The position numbers and the translations under genes are program-made. Positions 1-8,059 of a stretch of DNA of 64,000 nt are shown piece by piece. Every line of letters begins with the position of its first letter. The stretch's first letter is position 1. This DNA comes from CAVPMW01 sp963706515 (GTDB taxonomy: Bacteria > Chloroflexota > Anaerolineae > Anaerolineales > UBA4823). Where the stretch lies: positions 152,429 to 216,428 of the forward strand of contig CAVPMW010000030.1 of the NCBI GenBank assembly GCA_963706515.1, read 5' to 3'. The notes below the pieces were generated by a model, which was not told where the DNA came from, ran no database searches, and was given only the letters and a program-made list of their open reading frames with translations.

Positions 1-16
1 TCAAGAGGAGAACTTG

Positions 17-652
17 ATGGACGAGATCAAAATGATTTACCAGGCAGTTTTGGAAGGTGACGCCGATTCCGCGAAAGAAGGTGTGCAAGGAGCACTCCGG
101 GCCGGTCTACCCGCCAACAAGATCATGCAGGAAGGTCTGATTTCCGCCATGCGTGAGGTTGGACGCCTGTATGAAGAAGGTGAGTATTTCGTCCCCGAAA
201 TGCTGATCGCTGCCCGCGCCATGCAGGCTGGGTTGGAACCCCTCAAACCATTATTAGCCCAGAGCGGCATTGACACCGCCGGGCGGGTTGTCATCGGCAC
301 CGTCAAGGGTGACCTGCACGATATCGGCAAAAACCTGGTCGGTATGATGCTCGAAGGCGCCGGTTTCGAAGTCATCGACCTCGGCACGGACGTCACTCCT
401 GAGAAGTTTGTCGAGGCAGTGCGCCAGCGTAAACCCCAGCTGCTCGCGATGTCTGCCCTGCTCACCACCACCATGGCGTCCATGGTTAACACGATCCAGG
501 CGCTCAAGGATGCCGGAGTGCGCGAGCAGGTCAAGGTCATCATTGGCGGCGCACCGTTGACCCAGGAATACGCCAACCGGATCGGTGCGGATGGTTTCTC
601 AGCGGATGCCAGCTCCGCCGCTCGTCTGGCTATGTCCCTCGTCGAAGGTTAA
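17..652 (+). CDS. Corrinoid (B12-binding) methyltransferase protein
   Basis: This is a small cobalamin carrier protein of the MtbC/MttC/MtaC type, which shuttles a methyl group between a substrate methyltransferase and an acceptor methyltransferase. Residues 1-85 form the helical cap domain. The B12-binding Rossmann domain follows, with the motif GDLHDIGKN near residue 100, whose His is the lower axial cobalt ligand. The Ser/Thr-rich SALLTTTM and the late GGAP and GADGF motifs also fit the family, as does the length of 211 aa. I chose the ATG at 17 over the TTG at 14 because AGAGGAG (4-10) is better spaced from it. The next gene, 36 bases downstream, is a UroD-type methyltransferase, the usual partner. 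The window starts at the ribosome binding site, so upstream operon members are not visible. Confidence 0.9.
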   Translation: MDEIKMIYQAVLEGDADSAKEGVQGALRAGLPANKIMQEGLISAMREVGRLYEEGEYFVPEMLIAARAMQAGLEPLKPLLAQSGIDTAGRVVIGTVKGDLHDIGKNLVGMMLEGAGFEVIDLGTDVTPEKFVEAVRQRKPQLLAMSALLTTTMASMVNTIQALKDAGVREQVKVIIGGAPLTQEYANRIGADGFSADASSAARLAMSLVEG

Positions 653-688
653 GCTTTCGGACCGGACAAACCCTGCCTGGAGGTAGAG

Positions 689-1943
689 ATGGCTAAAAAG
701 CCAATCATGACATCCCGCGAACGCGTACTGGCAGCGATCAACCATCGAGAGCCGGATGTCCTGCCGGTGGATTTGGGCGCCACTCCCAGTTCTGGCATTT
801 CAGCCATTGCTTACTACAATCTCAAAAAGCACCTGGGGCTCGACGGGCGGACCCAGGTGTACGACGTGGTCCAACAAGTTGCCCAGCCCGAAGACGCCAT
901 CCTGGACCGTTTCGGTATTGATGCAGTAGATATTGGTCGCACCTTCAACAATCGTCCCGAGGACTGGTACGACTTCACGCTTCCCCAGGGCATGACGGTG
1001 CAGTTCCCCGCCTGGTTCCATCCGCGGCAGCTGCCCGACCAGGGCTGGGACGTGATCGATAAGGATGGCACGCGTATCGCTTATATGCCCTACGGCGCAA
1101 CTTTTTTTGACCAGACCTGCTTCCCCTACCTGGATGGTTATCCGTCCGATTTCAAAGACCTGCCCTATTGGATGGGAAAAGTGCATTGGTCGGGGCTGGC
1201 ACACAGCCCCTGGGACCACGCCTCCGAACCCGATTTCTGGCAGCAGCTGCGCCAGCGTGCCAAAGAATTGCGCGCAGTCATCCGATCGCGCCCTGGTGGT
1301 CGTTGCGGGCTGCAATCTTTTCGAGTGGGGCACCTTCCTGCGCCGTATGGATAACTTCCTGATGGACCTGGCCTCCGACCAGAGCAACGTCGAGCGCTTG
1401 CTGGACGCCCTGCTGGAACAGCACCTGCAAACCCTGGAAAAAGTGTGCGCGGCCGTCGGCGATGTGGTCGACATTCTGCGCTTTGGCGATGATCTGGGAA
1501 CCGACCAGGGGCCTTTCATGGCGCCCAAAACCTATCAAAAATTATTCAAACCGCGTCACACGCAGCTGACCGAGTACGTCCACCAGCACAGCCAGATGAA
1601 GACATTCCTGCATTCCTGTGGATCGATCTACAAGCTGCTGCCCGACCTGATCGAAGCCGGTTACGATGTCATCAACCCGGTGCAGATCACCTCGCGCAAC
1701 ATGGAGCCGGAAAGGCTCAAACAGGAATTTGGAAAGGACATAACCTTCTGGGGCGGCGGAGCTGACACCCGCCATATTTTGAACCAGGGCACTCCCGAGC
1801 AGGTCAAAGACCACGTGCGCCGCAATATCGACACCCTATCGCCCGGCGGCGGTTTCGTCTTCAACACAGTCCACAATATCCTGGGGGATGTCCCACCTCA
1901 GAACATCGTGGCTATGTTCGAAGCAATAGACGAATACCGTTAG
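689..1943 (+). CDS. UroD/MtaA-type methyltransferase, one frameshift
   Basis: This member of the uroporphyrinogen decarboxylase superfamily resembles the MtaA/MtbA branch, which moves methyl groups between corrinoid proteins and an acceptor. The first part (to about 1280) has the N-terminal family signature SRERVLAAINHREPD. The second part, in another frame, carries FLHSCG (His-x-Cys zinc site), the DVINPVQ strand and FWGGGADT. Together they give about 418 aa, a normal length. The shift lies near 1281, where two bases appear to be missing (ATCTCCGAT read as ATCCGAT). The ribosome site GGAGG precedes ATG 689. Its position directly after a corrinoid protein supports a methyltransferase role rather than haem synthesis. 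It is clearly paralogous to the gene at 47416. The methyl donor is unknown. Confidence 0.85.
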
Positions 1944-1968
1944 AAGAAGAGTAGCTTATCGCGGTCCC

Positions 1969-2178
1969 TCAGTCTACGGCAACCATAACGCTGGAGGCTT
2001 TGATCACGGCATAAGCCGGTACGTTCTCCTTCAGTCCCAAGCGGTCCACCGACTCGTTGGTGATGATGGAGACCACTTCTACCCCGCTGCCCAGGCGAAT
2101 TGTCACCTCTGAATTGACCGCGCCGCGGGTGATTTTCGTGACGGTCCCTTTGAGAATGTTGCGTGCACTGAGTTTCAT
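1969..2178 (-). CDS. Mop-type molybdate-binding protein (TOBE domain)
   Basis: A 69-residue stand-alone TOBE/Mop domain. It begins with the family signature MKLSARN and continues LKGTVTKITRGAVNSEV, typical of molbindins that store molybdate or tungstate in the cytoplasm as oligomers. It is the last gene of the molybdate operon on the minus strand, 56 bases after modB. In many genomes this domain is fused to the C-terminus of the transporter ATPase ModC. Here it is separate and no ATPase is present in the cluster. It converges with the UroD-type gene at 689-1943. Confidence 0.85.
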   Translation of the reverse strand: MKLSARNILKGTVTKITRGAVNSEVTIRLGSGVEVVSIITNESVDRLGLKENVPAYAVIKASSVMVAVD

Positions 2179-2234
2179 TGCCTGTCCTCCGTTTGCTTTA
2201 AAAAATCCGAATAAACTACACCTTGAAATTATAC

Positions 2235-3113
2235 TTATTTCAATTCGTATGATACCAGTACTTTGATCATCAGGAGAGAAATGAAAGAGATTACAACTAA
2301 GATAACCGATATGGTGAGTGCGCTCTCCAAATTTCTTTCAAATCCCAGGTAAATCGCGATCGGCATGGTCTGCGTCCGGCCGGGAAAACTTCCGGCGAAG
2401 ATTATGGTTGCTCCGAACTCGCCCAATGCGCGCGCCCAGCTCATCATAAGACCACTGAGCAAGGCAATCTTGGAAAGAGGCACGATTAAGAACTTAAAGA
2501 TCTGCCAGCTGCTGGCACCATCCAGCTTAGCCGCTTGTTCTATCTCCTCATCAACAGCAGCAAACCCCAGCGAAGCTGCCCGCACAAAGAAAGGGGCGGC
2601 AATAAAGATTTGGGCGATCACGACCGCCACCGTCGAAAAGGCTATCTCGATTCCAAAATTATCTAACCAGCCGCCTATAGAACCTCGCCGCCCCAAGGTT
2701 AACAAGAGCGCCAGCCCTGCCACCGAAGGCGGCAACACGAGGGGCATGTCGATGATGGCGTCCAGCACTTTTTTATATCGGAATTTGTGCCTGCCCATCA
2801 GGTAAGCCAGAGGAGTGCCGAGCAGGAAAATCAGCCCCACACTGACCAGCGTGGTTTTCATGCTGACACTTATCGCCTGGAGCACCGTTTTCAAACCAAT
2901 ATTCGCCACCAAATCCCACAGTGAGGTCCGGGTAAACAGCATCACGATGGGAACTGTGATCAACAGGATCAGGGGAAGGGCAGAGATCCACCAGGCTTTC
3001 TCCACCCAGCGCTCCGAAGATCCGGACTGGTTCGTTGGTTCGAGCGAATGAATGGCTGGCTCTCCAGATATCCGTAGCCCGGGAAGATCTTTTTCCATTA
3101 AATTTAACTTCAC
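2235..3113 (-). CDS. modB: Molybdate ABC transporter permease ModB
   Basis: Inner-membrane permease of a molybdate/tungstate importer. After a polar N-terminal extension of about 40 residues come five or six hydrophobic segments. The cytoplasmic coupling loop reads EQAAKLDGASSWQIFKFLIVPLS, the EAA motif that contacts the ATPase. The stretches PLVLPPSVAGLALLLTLG and RALGEFGATIIFAGSFPGRTQTMP are diagnostic of ModB/CysT permeases. The N-terminal extension is longer than in E. coli ModB; an internal Met at residue 6 is an alternative start. The gene begins 5 bases after modA and must share its transcript. The partner ATPase is not encoded nearby. Confidence 0.9.
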   Translation of the reverse strand: MKLNLMEKDLPGLRISGEPAIHSLEPTNQSGSSERWVEKAWWISALPLILLITVPIVMLFTRTSLWDLVANIGLKTVLQAISVSMKTTLVSVGLIFLLGTPLAYLMGRHKFRYKKVLDAIIDMPLVLPPSVAGLALLLTLGRRGSIGGWLDNFGIEIAFSTVAVVIAQIFIAAPFFVRAASLGFAAVDEEIEQAAKLDGASSWQIFKFLIVPLSKIALLSGLMMSWARALGEFGATIIFAGSFPGRTQTMPIAIYLGFERNLESALTISVILVVISFISLLMIKVLVSYELK

Positions 3114-3118
3114 TAAAG

Positions 3119-3997
3119 TTACTTTATGGGGATGAAATTATATTTCGCCAGGATATCCTGCCCCTTTTGTGAGAGCACTAGATCGATGAAAGCCTGTGCC
3201 AGGTCCGGATTCTTACTCTCTGTGACCGGTGCTATCGGATAGGACGCGATCACGTTCAACGCGTCGGGGATATCCAGCCGGCCAACTTTGCCGGCATCCT
3301 GCCCGGAGATATCGCTGGTGTATACGATGCCTGCATCGGCTTCGCCCAATGCCACTTTGGTCAGCACCGATTTGACGTTGTCCTCGTAGGAGACGACGTT
3401 CTTCAGGACATCGTCCTTGAACGTAGCGCCGAAAGCCGGGTCAGCAGTCGCTTTATCCAAAAAGTCCAGAGAATATCCGCCAACCGGGACTTCTTTGGCG
3501 GCTAATATCAGCTTCAAGCCGGGGTTAGCCAGGTCTTTCAATTCTTTCAGGCCGGCCGGGTTATCCTGAGGGTAGATCACCACCAGCCGGTTTTTGGTGA
3601 AGGTTTGTTGCGTTCCACTGACGATCCCTCCCGCGTCGATGACCGCTTTCATTTGGGTCTTGTTGGCGCTGGCGAATACATCCGCGGGAGCGCCCTGGTT
3701 GATCTGCTGCGCAAGCTGCTGCGAGCCGGCGAAGTTGTATACCACCGTCGCCCCGGGATGATCTGTCTCGAACAGCTTCCCAATTTCACCAAAAGGTTCG
3801 GTGAGCGAAGCCGCGGCGAAGACGTCGAGCTCAGCTGGTTGAGCAGGGGCAGAGGTCGGCGCTTCTGTGGGCGCAGGTGCTTTCGTTGGCGCAGCGGTCG
3901 GCTCAACTGCGACCTGGGTGGCAGCTGGCTGCGTCGCACAGCCGGCTAATATCAAGGCCAGGATAAGCAATACTAAAAGGGAAGTTTTCAGTTTCAT
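3119..3997 (-). CDS. modA: Molybdate-binding lipoprotein ModA
   Basis: Extracytoplasmic binding protein for molybdate or tungstate. The N-terminus is a lipoprotein signal peptide ending in the lipobox LILAGC, followed by an Ala/Thr/Pro linker of about 35 residues and then the ModA fold. Family signatures are FAAASLTEPFGEIGKLFE (oxyanion-binding Ser/Thr), YNFAGSQQLAQQI, APADVFASA and GEADAGIVYTSD. The 292-residue length is normal once the linker is allowed for. It lies between the regulator (49 bases upstream) and modB (5 bases downstream), all on the minus strand. Confidence 0.93.
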   Translation of the reverse strand: MKLKTSLLVLLILALILAGCATQPAATQVAVEPTAAPTKAPAPTEAPTSAPAQPAELDVFAAASLTEPFGEIGKLFETDHPGATVVYNFAGSQQLAQQINQGAPADVFASANKTQMKAVIDAGGIVSGTQQTFTKNRLVVIYPQDNPAGLKELKDLANPGLKLILAAKEVPVGGYSLDFLDKATADPAFGATFKDDVLKNVVSYEDNVKSVLTKVALGEADAGIVYTSDISGQDAGKVGRLDIPDALNVIASYPIAPVTESKNPDLAQAFIDLVLSQKGQDILAKYNFIPIK

Positions 3998-4046
3998 GAT
4001 CGTTTCTCCTGATCACAGAGTTGAGAACAATGCATCGCAGGCAAAC

Positions 4047-5039
4047 TCAGCAGATGACTTCGATCTCGCCCGAATTCTGGGGGACCGAGTAGCCGTCCAG
4101 CTTGCGTACTGCGCTGCGCAGCTCACCCGAGTTTAGATATTCAAAAAAAGGCGTATAGCGTTTGTCTGAAACAGAGCTGAGCGGCACTGCGATCTCATAC
4201 GGTTCTTCGAATAATGGAATGAAATCTAATCCAAATTCCCTGGCGACCGCCGCGATTCCAACCCCGGCATCGGCTTGACCTTCAAGGATAGTCCTGGCTA
4301 CGTCAGCATGCGAATTCACGACGTGCGCGTAGCCGGGGACCAGCTCAGCCTGGATGCCGAGCCGGTTTAAGTGGAGGTCCAGCCACTGGCGCACGCCGGA
4401 GCCCGGTTCGCGGTTCACGAATCGGATATCCGTGCGCCCCAGGTCTTCCAAAGCCCGGATCCCCAATGGGTTCCCGGGCTTTACGATCAACCCTTCTTCA
4501 CGCCGGTAGACGAGGACCAGTGCCATCGATTGGCATGGAAACAGGTGGCGGATAAATGAGCGGTTGTATTCCTCGGATTGAGGATCGATGAGGTGACAGG
4601 TGCTCATCTGGCACAACCCCTGGCGTAGGGCAATCAACCCATCCAGACTGGAAAGTGGAATGGGCAGCAGGAAGAACGGCGCTCTCTTTTGAGAAAAAAA
4701 GGCTGCCAGGTGCTGGACGCCCGAATCCATCGAGCCAATGGTGATGCTGATCTTTTCTTTTGGAATCTCAGGAAGCACCGCCCGGTGGATGAACAGGGCG
4801 CGCTGCGTGGCGCGGTAATACTTCTCAGGTCCGCCTTGCACAGGGCGCGCCTCGATGAATTCGACCAAACCAGCCGCTTCAAGTATCTTCAAATGGTGAC
4901 GGATGTGAGCCGGCGTTCTGTCGAAGGATTCACCCAGCTGGGTGAGCGTCGCCTGGTCTGCCATCAGGCTTCTCAGGATCGCAAACCGCTCAGGGTGTCC
5001 CAAAATTTTGAATAGATCAGAATCTTGCATTTTCTCCAT
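4047..5039 (-). CDS. ArsR-type HTH fused to molybdate-binding-like domain, probable mod regulator
   Basis: One-component regulator. The first 80 residues are a winged helix of the ArsR type (KILGHPERFAILRSL, then RTPAHIRHHLKILEAAGLVE). From about residue 130 a periplasmic-binding-protein-like domain of the COG1910 type follows: FVNREPGSGVRQWLD, HADVARTILEGQADAGVG, and FGLDFIPLFEEPYEIAVP. COG1910 domains sense molybdate or related anions and are more often fused to excisionase- or ModE-like HTH domains, so the ArsR fusion is notable. I prefer ATG 5039; a TTG at 5072 in frame would add 11 residues but overlaps the inverted repeat. It is the first gene of the mod operon, which points to autoregulation in response to molybdate. 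That ligand is inferred from the neighbours. Confidence 0.8.
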   Translation of the reverse strand: MEKMQDSDLFKILGHPERFAILRSLMADQATLTQLGESFDRTPAHIRHHLKILEAAGLVEFIEARPVQGGPEKYYRATQRALFIHRAVLPEIPKEKISITIGSMDSGVQHLAAFFSQKRAPFFLLPIPLSSLDGLIALRQGLCQMSTCHLIDPQSEEYNRSFIRHLFPCQSMALVLVYRREEGLIVKPGNPLGIRALEDLGRTDIRFVNREPGSGVRQWLDLHLNRLGIQAELVPGYAHVVNSHADVARTILEGQADAGVGIAAVAREFGLDFIPLFEEPYEIAVPLSSVSDKRYTPFFEYLNSGELRSAVRKLDGYSVPQNSGEIEVIC

Positions 5040-5074
5040 TATTAAAATACTTTCATCCAATCCCGAATGCAAGA

Positions 5075-5096
5075 AGATTAAGTTTTTTCTTAATCT
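5075..5096. promoter_or_regulatory. Operator-like inverted repeat AGATTAAG-N6-CTTAATCT
   Basis: A perfect 8-base inverted repeat separated by six T residues lies 10 bases downstream of the -10 box and about 35 bases before the regulator start. Its place over the probable transcription start fits an operator for the ArsR-type regulator. It could also form a small hairpin in the leader RNA. Confidence 0.55.
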
Positions 5097-5105
5097 TATC
5101 GGGGC

Positions 5106-5134
5106 AGTTTATCTCATATCCGCATCGCCGTCAA
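5106..5134 (-). promoter_or_regulatory. Sigma70-like promoter of the mod operon
   Basis: On the minus strand TTGACG (5134-5129) is followed after exactly 17 bases by TAAACT (5111-5106), a good -35/-10 pair. It points at the regulator gene starting at 5039 and leads into the inverted repeat at 5075-5096. The stretch from 5140 to 5354, up to the end of the PfkB gene, shows nothing else I can support. Confidence 0.6.
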
Positions 5135-5354
5135 GGCCAGTTTTTACCCTGCCCCTGGCAAGTGGATTGCTCTACTTCATGCCATCATTCCAGTGATTTA
5201 CGATTATTGCCGAGGAGAAAGACTTAACAGACCGCTTATTGTATATTGCCCGGCGCAACCCCAATGCACAGGTTATTGCCATGCAAGCGCTCGGAGACAG
5301 CCACCAGCCCCTCGACAAACCACATATGCCCGAAAAAAATACAGGATGATCATC

Positions 5355-6275
5355 TTACAGATACTCTGTGGCCTCTGACCAGTAAGGTTGCTTTTCCACG
5401 CCTCCGTACCCGCGTGCAGACAACGAGCCACAAATAGCAGCCAGCTTGAGCGAGCGCTCTGTGCTCCAATCGTGCAGGTAACCGTAAAGAAAGCCGGCGT
5501 TGAAAGAGTCGCCAGCTCCGACCGTATCGGAGACTTCAACCGGGAGGGCCGCGCTTCGATATATTCTCCCCGCCTGGCAGACCATTCCACCGGCTTGCCC
5601 CATTTTTACTGCCACGATTGGCCCATAGCCAGCCAGCTCGCTCGCCGCGGCTTCGATAGTGGCTGTCCGGGTGATGGAGAGCGCCTCAGTTTCATTCGGC
5701 AAAAATACGTCGGTAAGGGCAAGCAGCTCTTTCACCCCCGTCCATTTCTCCGTTGGGTCCCAGTTCGTATCGAGCGAGGTAGTTACTCCGCTCCGGCGCG
5801 CCCGGGCGAAGAGGTCCGGCACCCCAGGCTGGAGGTTGGGCTGGATGAAATAACCGGCTACGTGCAGGTGCCGGGTCGCTGCCAGCAGGCTATCCGTAAT
5901 ATACTCGGCGCGCAAGGCTGCAATAGCGCCGATGTAGGTCAGTATCGCCCGGTCGGTGATCCGGTTCAAAATTACGGTTAACCCCGTGCGCTGCTCCGGA
6001 TCGATGATTACCGGCGAGACATCCACCCCGCGCGCTTCGAGCATTTCGAGCATGAAGCTGCCAAAAAAATCTTTGCCGACGACTCCGCTGATCGCCACTT
6101 TCAAACCCAGGCGGGCAGCACCGCAGGCAAAAATTGCTGCCGAGGCTCCGATGGTCAAAGTCGCCTCGTCCACCAGGATTTCGACCTGGTTGAAGCGCGG
6201 GTCAATGTCCGGGCTGGTCAGGATCAGGTCAGGATTTACTTCGCCAACGACTAATATGTCATATTTTCTATCCAC
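5355..6275 (-). CDS. PfkB/ribokinase-family sugar kinase
   Basis: An ATP-dependent carbohydrate or nucleoside kinase of the PfkB family, 306 aa. It begins with the typical strand DILVVGEVNPDLIL. It carries the first signature (GASAAIFACGAARLGLKVA) and the C-terminal anion-hole/catalytic motif DTVGAGDSFNAGFLYGYL, in which the Asp is the catalytic base. It is the last gene of the minus-strand sugar operon, 42 bases after the MalG-like permease. In this setting it most likely phosphorylates the imported or hydrolysed sugar, feeding the divergent GatZ/KbaZ-type protein. The exact substrate cannot be told from sequence. Confidence 0.85.
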   Translation of the reverse strand: MDRKYDILVVGEVNPDLILTSPDIDPRFNQVEILVDEATLTIGASAAIFACGAARLGLKVAISGVVGKDFFGSFMLEMLEARGVDVSPVIIDPEQRTGLTVILNRITDRAILTYIGAIAALRAEYITDSLLAATRHLHVAGYFIQPNLQPGVPDLFARARRSGVTTSLDTNWDPTEKWTGVKELLALTDVFLPNETEALSITRTATIEAAASELAGYGPIVAVKMGQAGGMVCQAGRIYRSAALPVEVSDTVGAGDSFNAGFLYGYLHDWSTERSLKLAAICGSLSARGYGGVEKQPYWSEATEYL

Positions 6276-6316
6276 AGCTTTACCTGATTATACGAACGAG
6301 ACCTCATGCACGCCGT

Positions 6317-7165
6317 TTATCGTTTCAGTCCGGTCAGGGAGATGCCCTCGATAAACTGCTTTTGCGCAAAGAAGAAAACGATGATTAGCGGCAGGATGCT
6401 GATCAATGCACCCGCCATGAGCACCGTAAATTTCCCGCCCTGGGTCATTTGCTGCTGGAAGAACGCCAGACCCACAGTCAGGGTAGTGTTAGGGACCGAG
6501 GGCAGGTAGACCAGTGGGTGGAGCAGGTCGTTCCAGGCTCCCTGGAAAGTGAAGATTGCCAGGGCCGCCAGAGCCGGTCTGGAAAGAGGCAGGTAGATGC
6601 GGGTGTAAATCTGCACGAGGGAGGCGCCATCGACCCGCGCCGCGTCCAAAAAATCGCGCGGGATGGTCAGGAAATATTGGCGCAGCAGAAATGTGCCGAA
6701 GGCTCCGCCCCAAAAAGCCGGCAGAATAAGCGGCATCTTCGTCCCGATCAGATGGATGTACTTGAACAGGATGAAGTTAGGGATCAGCGTCACCTGTGAA
6801 GGGATGGTCAGGGTAATGAGCAGCAGGATAAAGAGCAGGTTGCGGTAGCGAAACTGGACCGCAGCGAAGACGAAAGCCGCCATCGAACAGGTAATCAGCT
6901 GTCCGATGGTAACCATGATGGAGATCAAAAAGCTGTTGTAAAACAGCAGGGGGAAATTTATCTGGACGTTCAATAGCTCGCGGAAGTTGTTGAATGTGAA
7001 TGGATCGGGAATCAGGTTCTTGGTGTACTGGTTGGCGGGAAGCTTAAAAGAAGTGGAGACCATCCACAGGAAAGGCGTTGCCATCATGAGTGCACCGGCG
7101 ATCAGTAAGGCATATGTAATGAGATCGAGCATCCTTTTTTTTCTGTGTCTACTCATAGACCACAT
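6317..7165 (-). CDS. Sugar ABC transporter permease, MalG family
   Basis: The second inner-membrane subunit of a carbohydrate ABC importer (CUT1 class), 282 aa with about six transmembrane segments. Family hallmarks are TPFLWMVSTSFK near the N-terminus and the coupling loop DAARVDGASLVQIYTRIYLPLSRPALA. The C-terminus FFFAQKQFIEGISLTGLKR is the typical MalG ending. Its start overlaps the end of the upstream permease by 17 bases, so the two are probably translationally coupled. No ATPase (MalK) gene is present in the cluster. CUT1 systems often share one ATPase encoded elsewhere. Confidence 0.92.
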   Translation of the reverse strand: MWSMSRHRKKRMLDLITYALLIAGALMMATPFLWMVSTSFKLPANQYTKNLIPDPFTFNNFRELLNVQINFPLLFYNSFLISIMVTIGQLITCSMAAFVFAAVQFRYRNLLFILLLITLTIPSQVTLIPNFILFKYIHLIGTKMPLILPAFWGGAFGTFLLRQYFLTIPRDFLDAARVDGASLVQIYTRIYLPLSRPALAALAIFTFQGAWNDLLHPLVYLPSVPNTTLTVGLAFFQQQMTQGGKFTVLMAGALISILPLIIVFFFAQKQFIEGISLTGLKR

Positions 7166-8036
7166 ACCTTCTTTCCAGCCACAGGTAAAAAACCATCAAG
7201 AACACAACGATCAGGGCCAGCTCAATTGCCTGTGCGCTGGCCCCTCCGTAATTGAAAAAATTCCAGGCATTGCGATAGATTGAGAAGACCACTACCGGAA
7301 AGGAGCTGTCGCCCTGCCCCCGGCGGGTGAGCATATAGATATAGTCGTACGCCTGGAAGGCATTGATGGTAGCGATCAAGGTCATGAAAAATATGCTGGG
7401 CGTGATCAGGGGTATGGTCAGGCGAAAGAACTGCTGGGCGCCGTTCGCGCCATCTATGCTGGCTGCTTCGTAATAATCGCGCGGGATGGCTGTCAGCCCG
7501 GCCAGGAAGATGATCATGCCTTCACCGATGGCTCCCCAGACGTTGACGATCACCACCGCAAACATGACGTTGCTGGCGCACAGCCAGCAAACCGGAGCCA
7601 GACCGAGGTGTTCCAACAGGTAATTCAGCAGGCCGGTATCCTTGCCGTAGATCATGTTCCACACCAGGGCGGTCGCCACCGCGGAAGTAACGACAGGGAG
7701 AAAGTATAAGGTGCGGAAGAACGCCCTGCCGCGAATCGGCCGGTTAAGCAGCACCGCTACCAACAGAGAAATGACCACGACGATGGGGACGTAAACCGCG
7801 CTGAATTTAATCGTGTTGCTCAGCGCTTTGGAAAAAGCCGGGTTGGTAAATAAGCTGGCATAGTTTTTCAGACCCGCCCAGGTGGGGGCAGTCAGCAGGT
7901 CCCAATTCATCAGGCTCAGGATCAGGGTAGCAATGACCGAGCCGATTGCGCCGAATATCAGCCCAATCAGCGTGGGAGCCAACAAAAACCACACCCACAG
8001 CTTTTCTCGCCCCAGGGGACGCAGACCGTAGATCAT
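7149..8036 (-). CDS. Sugar ABC transporter permease, MalF family
   Basis: The first permease of the CUT1 importer, 295 aa. The N-terminus LGREKLWVWFLLAPTLIGLIFG contains the first transmembrane segment. Later signatures are FFRTLYFLPVVTSAVATALVWN and the EAA loop EAASIDGANGAQQFFRLTIPLITPS. It follows the binding protein gene by 23 bases and overlaps the MalG-like gene by 17, which is standard operon order. With its partner it forms the membrane channel for the sugar bound by the lipoprotein at 8060-9409. Confidence 0.92.
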   Translation of the reverse strand: MIYGLRPLGREKLWVWFLLAPTLIGLIFGAIGSVIATLILSLMNWDLLTAPTWAGLKNYASLFTNPAFSKALSNTIKFSAVYVPIVVVISLLVAVLLNRPIRGRAFFRTLYFLPVVTSAVATALVWNMIYGKDTGLLNYLLEHLGLAPVCWLCASNVMFAVVIVNVWGAIGEGMIIFLAGLTAIPRDYYEAASIDGANGAQQFFRLTIPLITPSIFFMTLIATINAFQAYDYIYMLTRRGQGDSSFPVVVFSIYRNAWNFFNYGGASAQAIELALIVVFLMVFYLWLERRYVVYE

Positions 8037-8059
8037 GAGCTATCGTTCTAAGGGTTCAG

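Noticed and set aside
5075..5096. Terminator for the PfkB operon
   Set aside because: It is 260 bases away from the PfkB stop, on the upstream side of the regulator start and directly after a promoter, so an operator is more likely.
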